Assembly (NCBI RefSeq): GCF_036785885.1
Contig: NC_092323.1
Coordinates: forward strand, 4,814,501 to 4,878,500
Reading direction: 5' to 3'
DNA from: Coffea arabica
Taxonomy: Eukaryota > Streptophyta > Magnoliopsida > Gentianales > Rubiaceae
DNA length: 64,000 nucleotides
Part shown: positions 48,607 to 59,772 of the stretch, piece after piece
How the letters are laid out: the number at the start of each line of letters is the position of its first letter
How positions within the stretch are numbered: position 1 is the first letter of the stretch
The notes under the pieces: model-generated
What the model was told of the DNA's origin: nothing
What the model saw: the letters and a program-made list of their open reading frames with translations, nothing else
The model's database searches: none
Position numbers and translations under genes: made by a program

Positions 48607-49376
48607 TCAATTTTAATTATTTTGATACTCAAATTTTCTCCTATATTTCTATTCATTCATCATATGCCAAAATATTTTGATATTTCATGTTCGACTAAAT
48701 TTCTGGCAATGGACCTAATTTTGCGTTAGCTGAAGAAAGATACTAGAGCGTCGAGTCAGTTTCTTGAGTCAAACTAGGAATCCGTATATATAACACTTCA
48801 CCAATCCTGCAGTCCATCACAATGATGATGATTGATGAAGTATCACTCCCAAGTCCCAACTTATTCCGCAACGACGAGGAAAGCGCATCAAACAACTTTA
48901 AAAAAAAAAAAAAAAAAAAAGAAGCCTCTCAATAAATCTCTTCATTATATGGAACGGAACCAAGATAGAACTCTTTGAAACTGCTTCACCAATTCCTTGT
49001 ACGTGAAGATTCAGAAAGTTTTGTCACGGAGAAAAAAAAAGAAAGAAAGAAAAACTATCCGAATAAACAACCAGTCAGCTTGCGGCTTTGAGCTTCTCGC
49101 CAATTTTTCCTGTCCATTTTTCTGTCCCTGTATCTCCTTGTCAGCGGACTAGACCCCACCATGTCATCATAGAGTCAAAAACCACAGCTCCCCAGTTTCG
49201 ACCCTCCTTTCCTTCCCCCCTCCTCTTTGGAGGGCCTGCCCAAAGTCCCCCTCTTTCGCTCTTTCTCCGCAGTCAGTAGTCAGCTTCCCTAGATAACCCA
49301 CCCAAAAACAGCAGTGAAACACCTCCACAGACACAAAAACAGCTGATTCGGAGTTGGGATTTCTCCAGTTTTTCAA
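48607..49376. other. Upstream region of the UPF0496 gene
   Basis: Includes the probable leader, CT- and CA-rich near the gene, and a run of about 20 A residues near 48901-48920. A TATATAA sequence near 48788 is too far from the ATG to assign with confidence. Confidence 0.45.
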
Positions 49377-50612
49377 ATGGGTAGTCAATTTAGCAAAACC
49401 AAGGGACAGAGCACGCTCACCCCACCGCATCGACAGGGCAGCAACTCCAGTCACAGCAACCATAGTAGTAGTAATGGGGAAAAAGCTGAGGATGTCGCCT
49501 CCGAAGCTGATCTGAGCTCCTACGAAGCCGCCTGCCAAGCCGATCCACAGCTCCGGTCTTTAGACGCCACTCTCCAGGAACGCACCAGCCGAGCCATCAA
49601 CTCTATAGCGGTAGGCCTCGACTTCAGGGCCCTCTCCCTCGACTCCCTCCGGGAAGTCACCGAATGCTTGCTGGAAATGAATCAAGAAGTAGTCAACGTC
49701 ATCCTCCAATGCAAGAAAGATATCTGGAAAGACCAAGACCTATACGATCTGGTCAACGATTACTTCGAGAATAGCCTTCAAAGTTTGGACTTTTGTACTG
49801 CCCTCGAAGCTTGCCTCAAGCGTGCCCTCCACACCCAATCCATTGTTCTCCTCGCCTTGCAGAAATTCGAGGAGGAAAATGAAAATGCCCAAGCCCATTC
49901 CCAAGAAGAATCCGTCAATCCTTATCCGAAAACCTTACAGGAGTTGTCCAATTTTAAGGCCACCGGCGACCCTTTTACTCAGGAGTTCTTTTCCTTGTTT
50001 CAAGATGTCTATAAGCAGCAAGTTTTGATGTTAGAGAAACTGCAAGCTAAAAAGAGGAAGCTTGACAAGAAATTGAAGTCAATGAAGGGTTGGAGGAAGG
50101 TGTCTAATGTTATTTTCATAGCAGCTTTTGTGTCTGTTTTGATTTGCTCCGTCGTGGCTGCGGCCGTCACGGCTCCGCCGGTGGTGACGGCATTGGCTGC
50201 GGCAGCAGCGGTGCCATTGGGGTCGATGGGTAAATGGTTGAATTCTATTTGGAGTAAGTGCGAGAGGGATTTGAAAGGGCAGAGGGAGGTTATTTGCTCG
50301 ATGCAGATTGGGAATTACGTAGTGATTAAGGACTTGGATAGCATTAGGGTGCTTGTGGATAAGCTGCAGATTGAGATTGAGGCATTGCTGCAGACAGCTG
50401 ATTTTGCCATGAGGGAAGATGAGGCTGTGGTGATCGCCGTGACTGAGATAAAGAAGAAGGTGAATGGGTTTATGAAAACCATTCAGGATTTGAATGATCA
50501 TGCTGACAAGTGTAGCAGGGATATTAGGAGAGCGAGGGCAGTGATTTTGAGGAGGATTATCAATTATCCCAGTGGCTCAGATCAGAGCAACGGTATGCCG
50601 TTTTTGTCATGA
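49377..50612 (+). CDS. UPF0496/At14a-like (DUF677) membrane-associated protein
   Basis: Family of plant proteins, including Arabidopsis At14a, with a region of similarity to integrins; proposed to link plasma membrane and cytoskeleton, but the biochemical role is unsettled. Single exon, 411 aa. Seen: MGSQFSK start, a fit to the N-myristoylation pattern (Gly2, Ser6); a Ser/His/Asn-rich low-complexity stretch to about 45; a helical domain with DPQLRSLDATLQERTSRAI and DFRALSLDSLREVTECLLEM, typical of the family; a Lys-rich coiled coil near 215-240; a hydrophobic pair at about 245-287 (VIFIAAFVSVLICSVVAAAV, then an Ala/Val-rich segment); and a C-terminal helical half. It starts at the first in-frame ATG, right after the pyrimidine-rich leader. 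No neighbour suggests a specific role. Confidence 0.93.
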   Translation: MGSQFSKTKGQSTLTPPHRQGSNSSHSNHSSSNGEKAEDVASEADLSSYEAACQADPQLRSLDATLQERTSRAINSIAVGLDFRALSLDSLREVTECLLEMNQEVVNVILQCKKDIWKDQDLYDLVNDYFENSLQSLDFCTALEACLKRALHTQSIVLLALQKFEEENENAQAHSQEESVNPYPKTLQELSNFKATGDPFTQEFFSLFQDVYKQQVLMLEKLQAKKRKLDKKLKSMKGWRKVSNVIFIAAFVSVLICSVVAAAVTAPPVVTALAAAAAVPLGSMGKWLNSIWSKCERDLKGQREVICSMQIGNYVVIKDLDSIRVLVDKLQIEIEALLQTADFAMREDEAVVIAVTEIKKKVNGFMKTIQDLNDHADKCSRDIRRARAVILRRIINYPSGSDQSNGMPFLS

Positions 50613-51108
50613 CTGTGTTATGTTGACTGTCAGTTCCATTCAACTCGTGAACTCTGTAAAGTATTTTGCTGATATGCACATTGGGTCTATAATTTTTTTT
50701 TCGAACCCAGTATCAATAATGATAAAAAATCATTAATCTTCCACAGTTGAGGATACCTAGCAGTTTACATTTTTTTTCAAACATGTTCTATTTCTTATCA
50801 GAGCTTATGGACGTTAGTAGCTTTTTGCTTTTGTATGTTTCCGCTGGTTTAAGTTTTAGTTCTGCCTGATATTGTAGCGGAGCATTTGTTTCTAGAAAAT
50901 ATTAGCGGAGCATTGTGTCTGAATGAGTGTTTACTGGTGTTACCTAAACGAGAAGCTAACTCTCTGTGTGTGCGCGCGCGCGCATGTGCGTGTGGGTGTG
51001 TGTGACATTTTTGGTGACCATATATTCTCAGGATAAAGGATGTCTTGTACAGGCTTGTTTCTCAGAAAGGTTTGGTTGTCTGCTTTGCTAATTTCGAAGG
51101 AGCTCCCA
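50613..51108. other. 3' flank of the UPF0496 gene
   Basis: Probable 3' UTR followed by intergenic DNA. A GT/GC microsatellite lies at about 50965-51003. Confidence 0.5.
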
Positions 51109-51112
51109 CTTA

Positions 51113-51385
51113 GGGTGCGTTTGATAAAACTGAAGTATGAAATCTGAAGTCTGAATCTATTAAGTTATTGAATTGTTAAGTATTAAATCTAATACATTTG
51201 AGTGCATATCATATTCAGTGATAAGTGAATAGTTTATCACTTAATTTTGGGAGTAAGTTTTGTCTAGGAAATTCAGTGCCATTTAATTAATTCAGATGCT
51301 CAATTTTTGGTTATTAAACTGTTTGAATACATTAAGATATGAACCCATTAACTTTAAGTACTGAACTGAATTATCAAACAAGGTC
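51113..51385. mobile_element. MITE, PIF/Harbinger-like
   Basis: Ends GGGTGCGTTTGATAA and, inverted, GACCTTGTTTGATAA. Both sides carry TTA (51110-51112 and 51386-51388), the 3-bp duplication known for PIF/Harbinger. About 273 bp, AT-rich, non-coding. Confidence 0.65.
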
Positions 51386-51388
51386 TTA

Positions 51389-52778
51389 GTTTTGTATTTT
51401 GGAAAGAAGTTCTCCACTGTTTTGAACAGCAAAAGAAATGAGCAATAAGCCCATATTTCCATTTTTCTGGTTCAGTTGAAACCAAATGCATTATGGTGAG
51501 CCTGAACGTTGTAGCTTTTATTTGGGAAAATAAGAAAAAAAAAGATCGTGCAGTTTAGATCTATTTGACTCCGTTTGACAACTAAAGGAGTTTAGATCCA
51601 TTTGACTCTGTGTGACTGAGAAAGAAATGCATGTGTTTTCCTCCTCCTGGTACGGTAGACCATCATCAATTACCACATTTGAGGGTACCTTATATGTTAG
51701 TTTAGCGTTCAGGAACAAATTTATCACAGCCATCCATATAAACATCGAGGCTCCAATTGAAAATGCTCACTCTCTCGAGGCATGTGAGAGCATGAAAAAT
51801 GAATATTTTGTTGGTGGCTCAGATAGTGAAGTTCCAGGATTGAGATTTGTGGATATGGGTTTTGTGAGCATCAGATTTCTAAGTTGATGAAGCATGTAAA
51901 GAAAGAAGTGAGCATGATTTTTTCCCACTCTGAGAATGCTACTACAATTCCATTGCAAACAAAATTGAAGGATGCGACTTTTTAAGTTTTACCTATTGTG
52001 GTGGTGTCGATGCCATTTTGGTCAAAGATGTGAAAAAGGTTCTCGTCTAAAATCCGTATGTCTTGTAAGGACAATCAAATAAGAAGTCTCCGGCGTCAGT
52101 GCAGGTAATTAACTGCTGGCTGGTTGAGCTAAATCACAACCGGCATCTTGTCTTTGGAACTGCAACTCCGGTTTGTTTCTTCATATCTCGGATCATTTGC
52201 TCATCTCTTGAAACTTTTCAAATTAACGCAGCATCCGGTTCTTTATTTTTCTTCCCCTTTTTTGGTTAGCAGGGAGAGACTAATGTCTCCTGGCTAGCCA
52301 CCCCCACAAACGTCAGCACCAAGTAGTTGTTGTGAACATAGGTAATAAATTTATGGTATACCTTAATAAATTTAGGGCATACCTTAAACGTCCAAGTACT
52401 CAGCCATTACTTGATCATCTCTCTCCATCTCTATGTTTGTACTAAGTCGTAGATAAACTAACAAACGTAGTTAGGGTGGAGAAAGGAACTAATCCTGAAT
52501 CGCTAAGTGAATTGGATGAGTTTCGGTTCACGATTTAACCAGTTCAACTTGTTAATTGAGGGATCTGATGATCATCAAGTGGTGTGGCAAAATATGGATC
52601 AATTAAGTCTTTGAAAATTGGGTTTACTTGAATGTAAGCATGACAGATAGCGTCCAATATTCAATTGCTACAAAGGCCATAATTTTTTGTCTTAAAATGC
52701 AATGTGCAGAGCTGGAATGAGCGGGGAGAGTGTCATAAATGTTGATAATGGACCGTGACGCTATATACAGTGGTGTAA
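51389..52778. other. Intergenic, no gene recognised
   Basis: A 91-codon plus-strand frame (51612-51887) resembles nothing I know and has no supported splice context. Otherwise featureless. Confidence 0.45.
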
Positions 52779-52780
52779 TA

Positions 52781-53009
52781 CTTTTTCTCTCCATTGAAAT
52801 TGTTGTGCTTTTTATTTTGAGATATGTCAAAATATTTGTATTTATCAAAAATTATCCCTATCTTATCTATATTTTATACTAAATTAAAATTTGAATTTTG
52901 AATTTTAGAGGGCAATCTTGAAAATAAATTTATTAACACTACAATCACGCCACTATTAATAAGTTAGAAGTAAAAAATGCGACGAATAATTTATAAAGTA
53001 TGGAGGGAG
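52781..53009. mobile_element. Stowaway-like MITE
   Basis: The right end GGAGGGAG followed by TA and the left end TA followed by CTTTTTCTCTCC are imperfect inverses, with similarity continuing for about 50 bp. TA on both sides is the Stowaway target. About 229 bp. Confidence 0.65.
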
Positions 53010-53011
53010 TA

Positions 53012-54294
53012 TATGATAATGTTGTTTACTATAATTTTTCCAAATTTAACACTAAGGGGATGCTTACTACAAATTCAATTGCAAGACATGACTGATGCGA
53101 CCGTGACTTGCAAAGTAAGAGCATCACCAATGGAGGAAAAAAAAAAATATGAATGACTTAAGCAGAACAGATTAGGGTTCGTCAATCGAGCTAAATAAGC
53201 AAATTATAGCCCGCTCGTACATTTAGCAAACAAAATTGTGACATCAGACTATCATTCTTGAAGATAATTATAAATTGGGTAAAATGCACAAAAGGCCCAT
53301 GTGGTTAAACAAACTTACAAAAATACCTCCTTTAGGTATCTCGTAACTTAAACTAATTTGAAAATGTAATGAAAAACGTCTGAATGTATGAGTTTGAGAT
53401 ACACGCGCCTCTTTCGCGAGTATTTGTATTGGAAACAAGTAAAATTTTAGTTGATATATTTATTATATCCTTTAAAGGTAAAATGTAAGAAAAGCCCCCG
53501 TGATTAAGTGAACACACAAAAAAAATCCCTATAATTTTAAAACTACGTATCGGTATTTTGTAATTTGAACTAATTTGAAAAAGTGATGGTTACTTCTTTA
53601 TTTGTCCCTCCTAAAATATTTGAAATTTTTATGCTTATCAACTTTACTTCTCAATATTTTTGAAATTCTCTTTCTCATAGATATTGTCCATTTAAAAATT
53701 TTTAACATGTCTTTCTTATTTACATTGGCCTCCCTTAATAAATTAAGAATTCTTAATTCTTATGCTTCATAAAAGTGTTAGATCTAATTAAGGTAAATTA
53801 TAGACATAAATAAAAAAAATCTCTTTTGACGTTGCTAAACTACCACTCTATATTATAACATAATTTAGACGTCAAAGTATAATTGAAATAACAGAAAAAA
53901 TATGCTAAATATAAGCGCTTTTTGATTGTAAATTTACTAAAATTATATTTGATGTGATGTTGAAAATTGACCCATTTAACTTTAAGGTCTTGACTACGCT
54001 ATTGAGGTAGAGATAGGGAAAGGAGAGAGAAAGAAGAATGGTAGTTGAAAGCGAAGACTAGTGACAGCAATTGGTAACTATAGGAGGCTTTTCTCGCGAG
54101 TTGGCTTAATTACAAAGGTTTTTTTTTTTAATACAAATTTGCTTAACTAAAGTGGTTGTTAGAAGGCTTTTTTTTACTTGTATATATTAAAGTAATTGTA
54201 TCATTTTATTTGCTTTCTTACTTTTGCCGATGTTCGTCATTATCTTATATTAATTCAAACCAGGAGGTTCCAGAGTATATGATTTGAAAGTATA
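53012..54294. other. Intergenic with degenerate repeated blocks, no gene seen
   Basis: Two similar blocks (near 53280 and 53480) read TAAAATG(CA)...AAAAGGCCC/AAAGCCCCC, and a roughly inverted T-rich counterpart lies near 54118-54175. Probably remains of an old TIR element; ends could not be fixed. Confidence 0.35.
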
Positions 54295-57200
54295 CTAGGC
54301 ATTGTGCCCCGCGAGTTTCGCGGGGTGCCCATTATTGATTGTTTTGTTTAAGGATAATGGAAGATTTATTTAATAATTAATGTTTAGAGTGTTTTATATG
54401 ATAGTAGAGTTGGAATAATAAATAGAGGAACAATATATTGGATTAATATATTTATAAATAGATATAGTAATATTGTTGTGATTTGTATTTAATTTTTTAA
54501 GAGTAACAGGATGTAAATATTATTTAAATTAATGGAATGTAAATCATTTTTTCATAGTTGAGATAAATTAATAATTCGAAATAATTTCGATATGTTTATT
54601 TTTATATTGTTAAATATAAGTGGAAGTAGAATAAAGAAAATTTAGGGAATAGATAATTGCTATGTGCAAGAAGTTATAGTGGACATGTTTAATTATGATT
54701 GTTGGATAAAGTCTCTGCTGAAGAGCTGCAGATGATAATTGTTTTCATTGAGTAGAGTGAACAGGATGACACTTCCTTTATGTAAGAAGTGTTTTTGTGC
54801 GAATATTGGCCAACCTTCTGTTATTTCTATTCCTTCTAGCTGAAAGATCCATCGAGTTTTAGCATGATAGCAATTGATAACTCCTATGTTGTTTGTTTGT
54901 ATATGCGAGGGTATATCACCAATGAGTACCTGAGATAGAAAATAGGGAAAAAAATGTAGTTGTATTATGAAATGAGAGTAGCAATGTAGTGCATGAATTA
55001 TATTGATTGGAATGTAATTTGTATGAAACTCACCAAAGATTCAAGATCGTGTGTTAGATAGTGGAAGAGTTTAGTATTGAAAAACTAAAAGAAAAGAAAT
55101 ATAGTGAAGAATATAAATTCATAAATATAATATATACAAATTAATGATTTTTAACAATTTGAAATTATAAATTTAGAATCATATATTTGTATTTATTGAT
55201 CGAATAATTGTTTTTTGAATCAATAAATATTGGATTGATTTAATTTTAAGTTTATATATATTAGATACATGTCAAGTACATATGATTTTCATTCATTTGT
55301 ATTAATATGAAATAGTATAATCAATTTATATATATTGACTGCATACACATAGAATTTGTATTCATTTGCATATATTAGATGCACGTAGGATTTTTAGCGA
55401 TTTGCATATTTTTTCATATTTAATATTTTTGCTAATATATACATTTTGGAGAAAATTAATTAAATTTATATATATTAGATACATGTTAAGTACATATGAT
55501 TTTCATTGATTTGTATTAATACGAAACAGTATAATTAATTTATATATACTGATTGGATACACATAGAATTTTTATTCATCTGCATATATTAGATGTACGT
55601 AGGATTTTTAGGAATTTGCATATTTTTTCATATTTAATAGTTTTTCTAATATATATATTTTGGAGAAAATTAATAAATAAGTGAATAAATATAAAAAGAA
55701 GGCTATTTTATGTATTAGATGTGCATAGCATTTTTAGTGATTTGCGTAATTTTTTAACTGTTAATATTTTTGTCAATATACACACTTTCGACAAAATTAA
55801 TAAATAAGCGTGTTAATAAATAAGCGGATAAATACAAAGAAGGAAGGAAAATTATAAATATACAAATAGTCTCAAAATTATAATTATTTGATATAAATAA
55901 CACTTATTATACATTCATACAAGGTACTATTATTAATTTATATATATTAGATATGCGTTAAACACATATAATTTTCATTGATATGCATTAATACAAAACA
56001 ACATAATCGATTTATATATATTGATTAGATACATATAGAATTTTTATTCGTTAGTATGTATTAGATATACATAGGATTTTTAGTGACCTGCGTAATTTTT
56101 TGATAGTTAATATTTTTTTCAATACACACACTTTTGACAAAGTTAATAAATAAGTGAGTTAATAAATAAGCGGGTAAATATAAAGAAGGATGGAAAATTA
56201 TAAACATAGAAATAGTGTCAAAATTATAATTATTTCACATAAATAACACTTATTATATGTTAATACAAAGTACTATTATTAATTTCTATATATTAGATGC
56301 ATGCTAAACATATATGATTTTCATTGATCTGCATTAATACAAAACACCATAATCGATTGATATATATTGATTAATATGTTTGTGTATATAGCAACCTGCA
56401 TGTTTTTTTGATATTTAATATGTTTGTTAATATACACATTTTAGAGATGCACATAGGATTTTTAGCGATTTGCATATTTTTTTCATATTTAATATTTTTG
56501 CTAATATATACATTTTGGAGAAAATTAATAAAATTTATATACATTAGATACATATTAAGTACATACAATTTTCATTGATTTGTATTAATACGAAATAGTA
56601 TAATTGATTTATATATACTGATTGGATACACCTAGAATTTTTATTCATTTGCATATATTAGGTGTACGTAGGAATTTTAGGAATTTGCATTTTTTTCATA
56701 TTTAATATTTTTGCTAATATATATATTTTGGGGAAAATTAATAAATAAGCGAATAAACATAAAATGAAGGTTATTTTATGTATTAGACATGTATACCATT
56801 TTTAGTGATTTGCATATTTTTTTAATAGTTAATATTTTTGTCAATATACACACTTTCGACAAAATTAATAAATAAGCGGATAAATATAAAGAAGGAGAGA
56901 AAATTATAAATATACAAATAGTCTCAAAATTATAATTATTTGATATAAATAACACTTATTATATGTTAATACAAGGCAGTATTATTAATATATATATATT
57001 AGATATAGGTTAAGCACATATAATTTTCATTGATCTGCATTAATACAAAACAGCATAATCGATTTATATATATTAATTAGATACATATAGAATTTTTATT
57101 CGTTAGTATGTATTAGATATACATAGGATTTTTAGTAACCTGCATAATTTTTTGATATTTAATATTTTTTTTCAATACACACACTTTTGACAAAGTTAAT

Positions 57201-59361
57201 AAATAAGTAAGTTAATAAATAAGCGGATAAATATAAAGAAGGATGGAAAATTATAAACATAGAAATAGTGTCGAAATTATAATTATTTCACATAAATAAC
57301 ACTTATTATATGTTAATACAAAGTAGTATTATTAATTTATATATATTAGACGCATGCTAAACATATATGATTTTCATTGATCTGCATTAATACAAAACAC
57401 CATAATCGATTTATATATATTGATATATATTGATTAATATGTTTGTGTATATAGCAACGTGCATGTTTTTTGATATTTAATATGTTTGTTAATATACACA
57501 TTTTAGAGATGCACGTAGGATTTTTAGCGATTTGCATATTTTTTTCATATTTAATATTTTTGCTAATATATACATTTTGGAGAAAATTAATTAAATTTAT
57601 ATACATTAGATACATATTAAGTACATACGATTTTCATTGGTTTGTATTAATACGAAACAGTATAATTGATTTATATACTGATTGGATACACCTAGAATTT
57701 TTATTCATTTGCATATATTAGATGTACGTAGGATTTTTAGGAATTTGCATTTTTTTTTCATATTTAATATTTTTGCTAATATATATATTTTGGGGAAAAT
57801 TAATAAATAAGCGAATAAGCATAAAAAGAAGGCTATTTTATGTATTAGACGTGCATAGCATTTTTAGTGATTTACGTATTTTTTTAATAGTTAATATTTT
57901 TGTCAATACACACACTTTCGACAAAATTAATAAATAAGCGGATAAATATAAAGAAGGAGAGAAAATTATAAATATACAAATAGTCTCAAAATTATAATTA
58001 TTTGATATAAATAACACTTATTATATGTTAATACAAGGCAGTATTATTAATATATATATATTAGATATAGGTTAAGCACATATAATTTTCATTGATCTGC
58101 ATTAATACAAAACAGCATAATCGATTTATATATATTAATTAGATACATATAGAATTTTTATTCGTTAGTATGTATTAGATATACATAGGATTTTTAGTAA
58201 CCTGCATAATTTTTTGATATTTAATATTTTTTTTCAATACACACACTTTTGACAAAGTTAATAAATAAGTAAGTTAATAAATAAGCGGATAAATATAAAG
58301 AAGGATGGAAAATTATAAACATAGAAATAGTGTCGAAATTATAATTATTTCACATAAATAACACTTATTATATGTTAATACAAAGTAGTATTATTAATTT
58401 ATATATATTAGATGCATGCTAAACATATATGATTTTCATTGATCTGCATTAATACAAAACACCATAATCGATTTATATATATGGATATATATTCAATGAG
58501 TATTAGATCGATTGATTTGTAAGTAAATGTTCTTGGAAAAGATAATACTTGCATTAATCTTTTGGCAATTAATAAGATTATAAAATTTAAAGATAACACA
58601 ATTTTGGAGAGCCGGTTTTGTCATTGATATCAAGAATTAATAATGTTTCATTGAATAGCATATATGAATAAATACTTATTTGATGATGAAGTAATTTATT
58701 TATCGATTAATCAATATCATAGTAAAAGCCAACAAATAAATAATGTAATACATAAAAGTTATACTGTTGTGTATATATTAGGTGGATATAGAATTTTTAT
58801 TGATTTGCATAATTTTTTGAAAATTAATATCTTTCTTAGTATATAAAAGAGCAAAAGAAATTATATTTTGAAAAAGGAAAGATTAATACAAAGTTAAAGA
58901 AAGAAATTATATATGCTGAAGGAAGTTAATTAATAAAATTCATAAATTAGTATCTGTAATTTTTGTGAATAGAGCCCGACAAAGATTGGAGCAACGAACG
59001 ATGCACAGGAAACAAAACGATCAGATAACAGTTGGAGCGGCAAATTTTTGTCAATAGTGCCAGATAACAATTGCAGGAACGAAAGATGAACAGCAAACAA
59101 AAGCCTCGGATAACAATTGAACCAACAAAGGATGGGCAGCAAACAAAAGGACAAAATTGAACACAAAATTACAAAGAAACCAAGAGAAGGGCAGAATTGG
59201 AAGAAGAAAACAAAAGCAGAAATGAGCAAAAAAGCCGCAGCAGCCAAAACGGCTGTAGGGGAGCTGCGAAAGGACCAAAAAGGACAAAATGAGCCGTGAA
59301 ACCACAGCAAAACCGGCACAATCAACTATTCATCAGGCTTCGCGGCTTTAAGTAGTTTAGA
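54295..59361 (-). mobile_element. Non-autonomous Helitron, both ends present, 5.07 kb
   Basis: Read on the minus strand it starts TCTAAACTACTTAAAGCC (5' end at 59361), like the TCTATACTACTATTAAA start of plant Helitrons. It ends with a hairpin (CCCCGCGA, 3-nt loop, TCGCGGGG; 54307-54325) followed 8 nt later by CTAG at 54298-54295. The host base is A before the 5' end and T after the 3' end, the A-T target of Helitrons, with no duplication. No Rep/helicase coding region is visible, so it depends on another element. Most of the inside is a tandem array. A short three-copy repeat (CGAA(A/C)GATG...CAGCAAACAAAA) lies at 58990-59150. Confidence 0.85.
55240..58490. repeat. Higher-order tandem repeat inside the Helitron, unit about 1.06 kb
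   Basis: The block containing GTAGGATTTTTAGCGATTTG recurs near 55377, 56448 and 57511, and the block with CCTGCATAATTTTTTGAT near 56084, 57138 and 58199, a period of about 1055-1070 bp. Each unit itself contains related sub-repeats marked by TATATTAGAT(A/G)CATG...TTTTCATTGAT, spaced about 250, 455 and 351 bp in a fixed order. The last copy is partial. Very AT-rich and non-coding; open frames here are copies of the same repeat. Confidence 0.9.
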
Positions 59362-59772
59362 TAAATCTCCTGTAGGTTAGCTTAATACACGAGACTTTTC
59401 TGTATTGCACCCTCGTATACTTGTGCCTTCGTTAGCTCCGGACCTGGAGGAGTGTGGGCTTGCACAGGCTTAATGATTGTACAGGTCCACTATATTTAAT
59501 TAGTCGAGGGATCAAATAAAGAATTGAAGCAGCTTCAGTTGAGATAAATGTGAACATGGACAGCACTCCATGATATGTGAGAAATCCGAAGAAAACCAGA
59601 AGGGAGAAAAAAGAAGAAGAAAGCTAAAATTTGGCACCGCCATTGCTTAATCTGTTTATTTTCCAACGAACTTTCTTCTTGGTGGAAAAGATTTTACGTA
59701 GCAACACACAGAGTAGTTGATCCTGCAGCTGCTGCCTAGCTGTGTCATATTTTCCAATGAAAAATTTGATCT
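59362..59772. other. Upstream region of the PPR gene
   Basis: About 410 bp between the Helitron 5' end and the PPR start codon. It must contain most of the leader. An ATG at 59757 opens a 13-codon upstream frame that overlaps the main start codon in another frame. Confidence 0.55.

Noticed and set aside
51612-51887. A 91-codon plus-strand frame
   Set aside because: No recognised family and no supporting splice sites or context.
56371-57615. Two similar minus-strand frames resembling a repeated small protein
   Set aside because: They are copies of the same Helitron-internal tandem repeat unit, extremely AT-rich, with no conserved domain.
55240-58490. CRISPR-like or centromeric satellite array
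   Set aside because: Units are about 1 kb, bounded by clear Helitron ends, in a plant genome; a Helitron-internal repeat explains it.
58930-59325. A 131-codon hydrophobic minus-strand frame in the Helitron
   Set aside because: Phe/Leu/Ser-rich translation of an A-rich repeat zone; no Rep or helicase motif, no known family.
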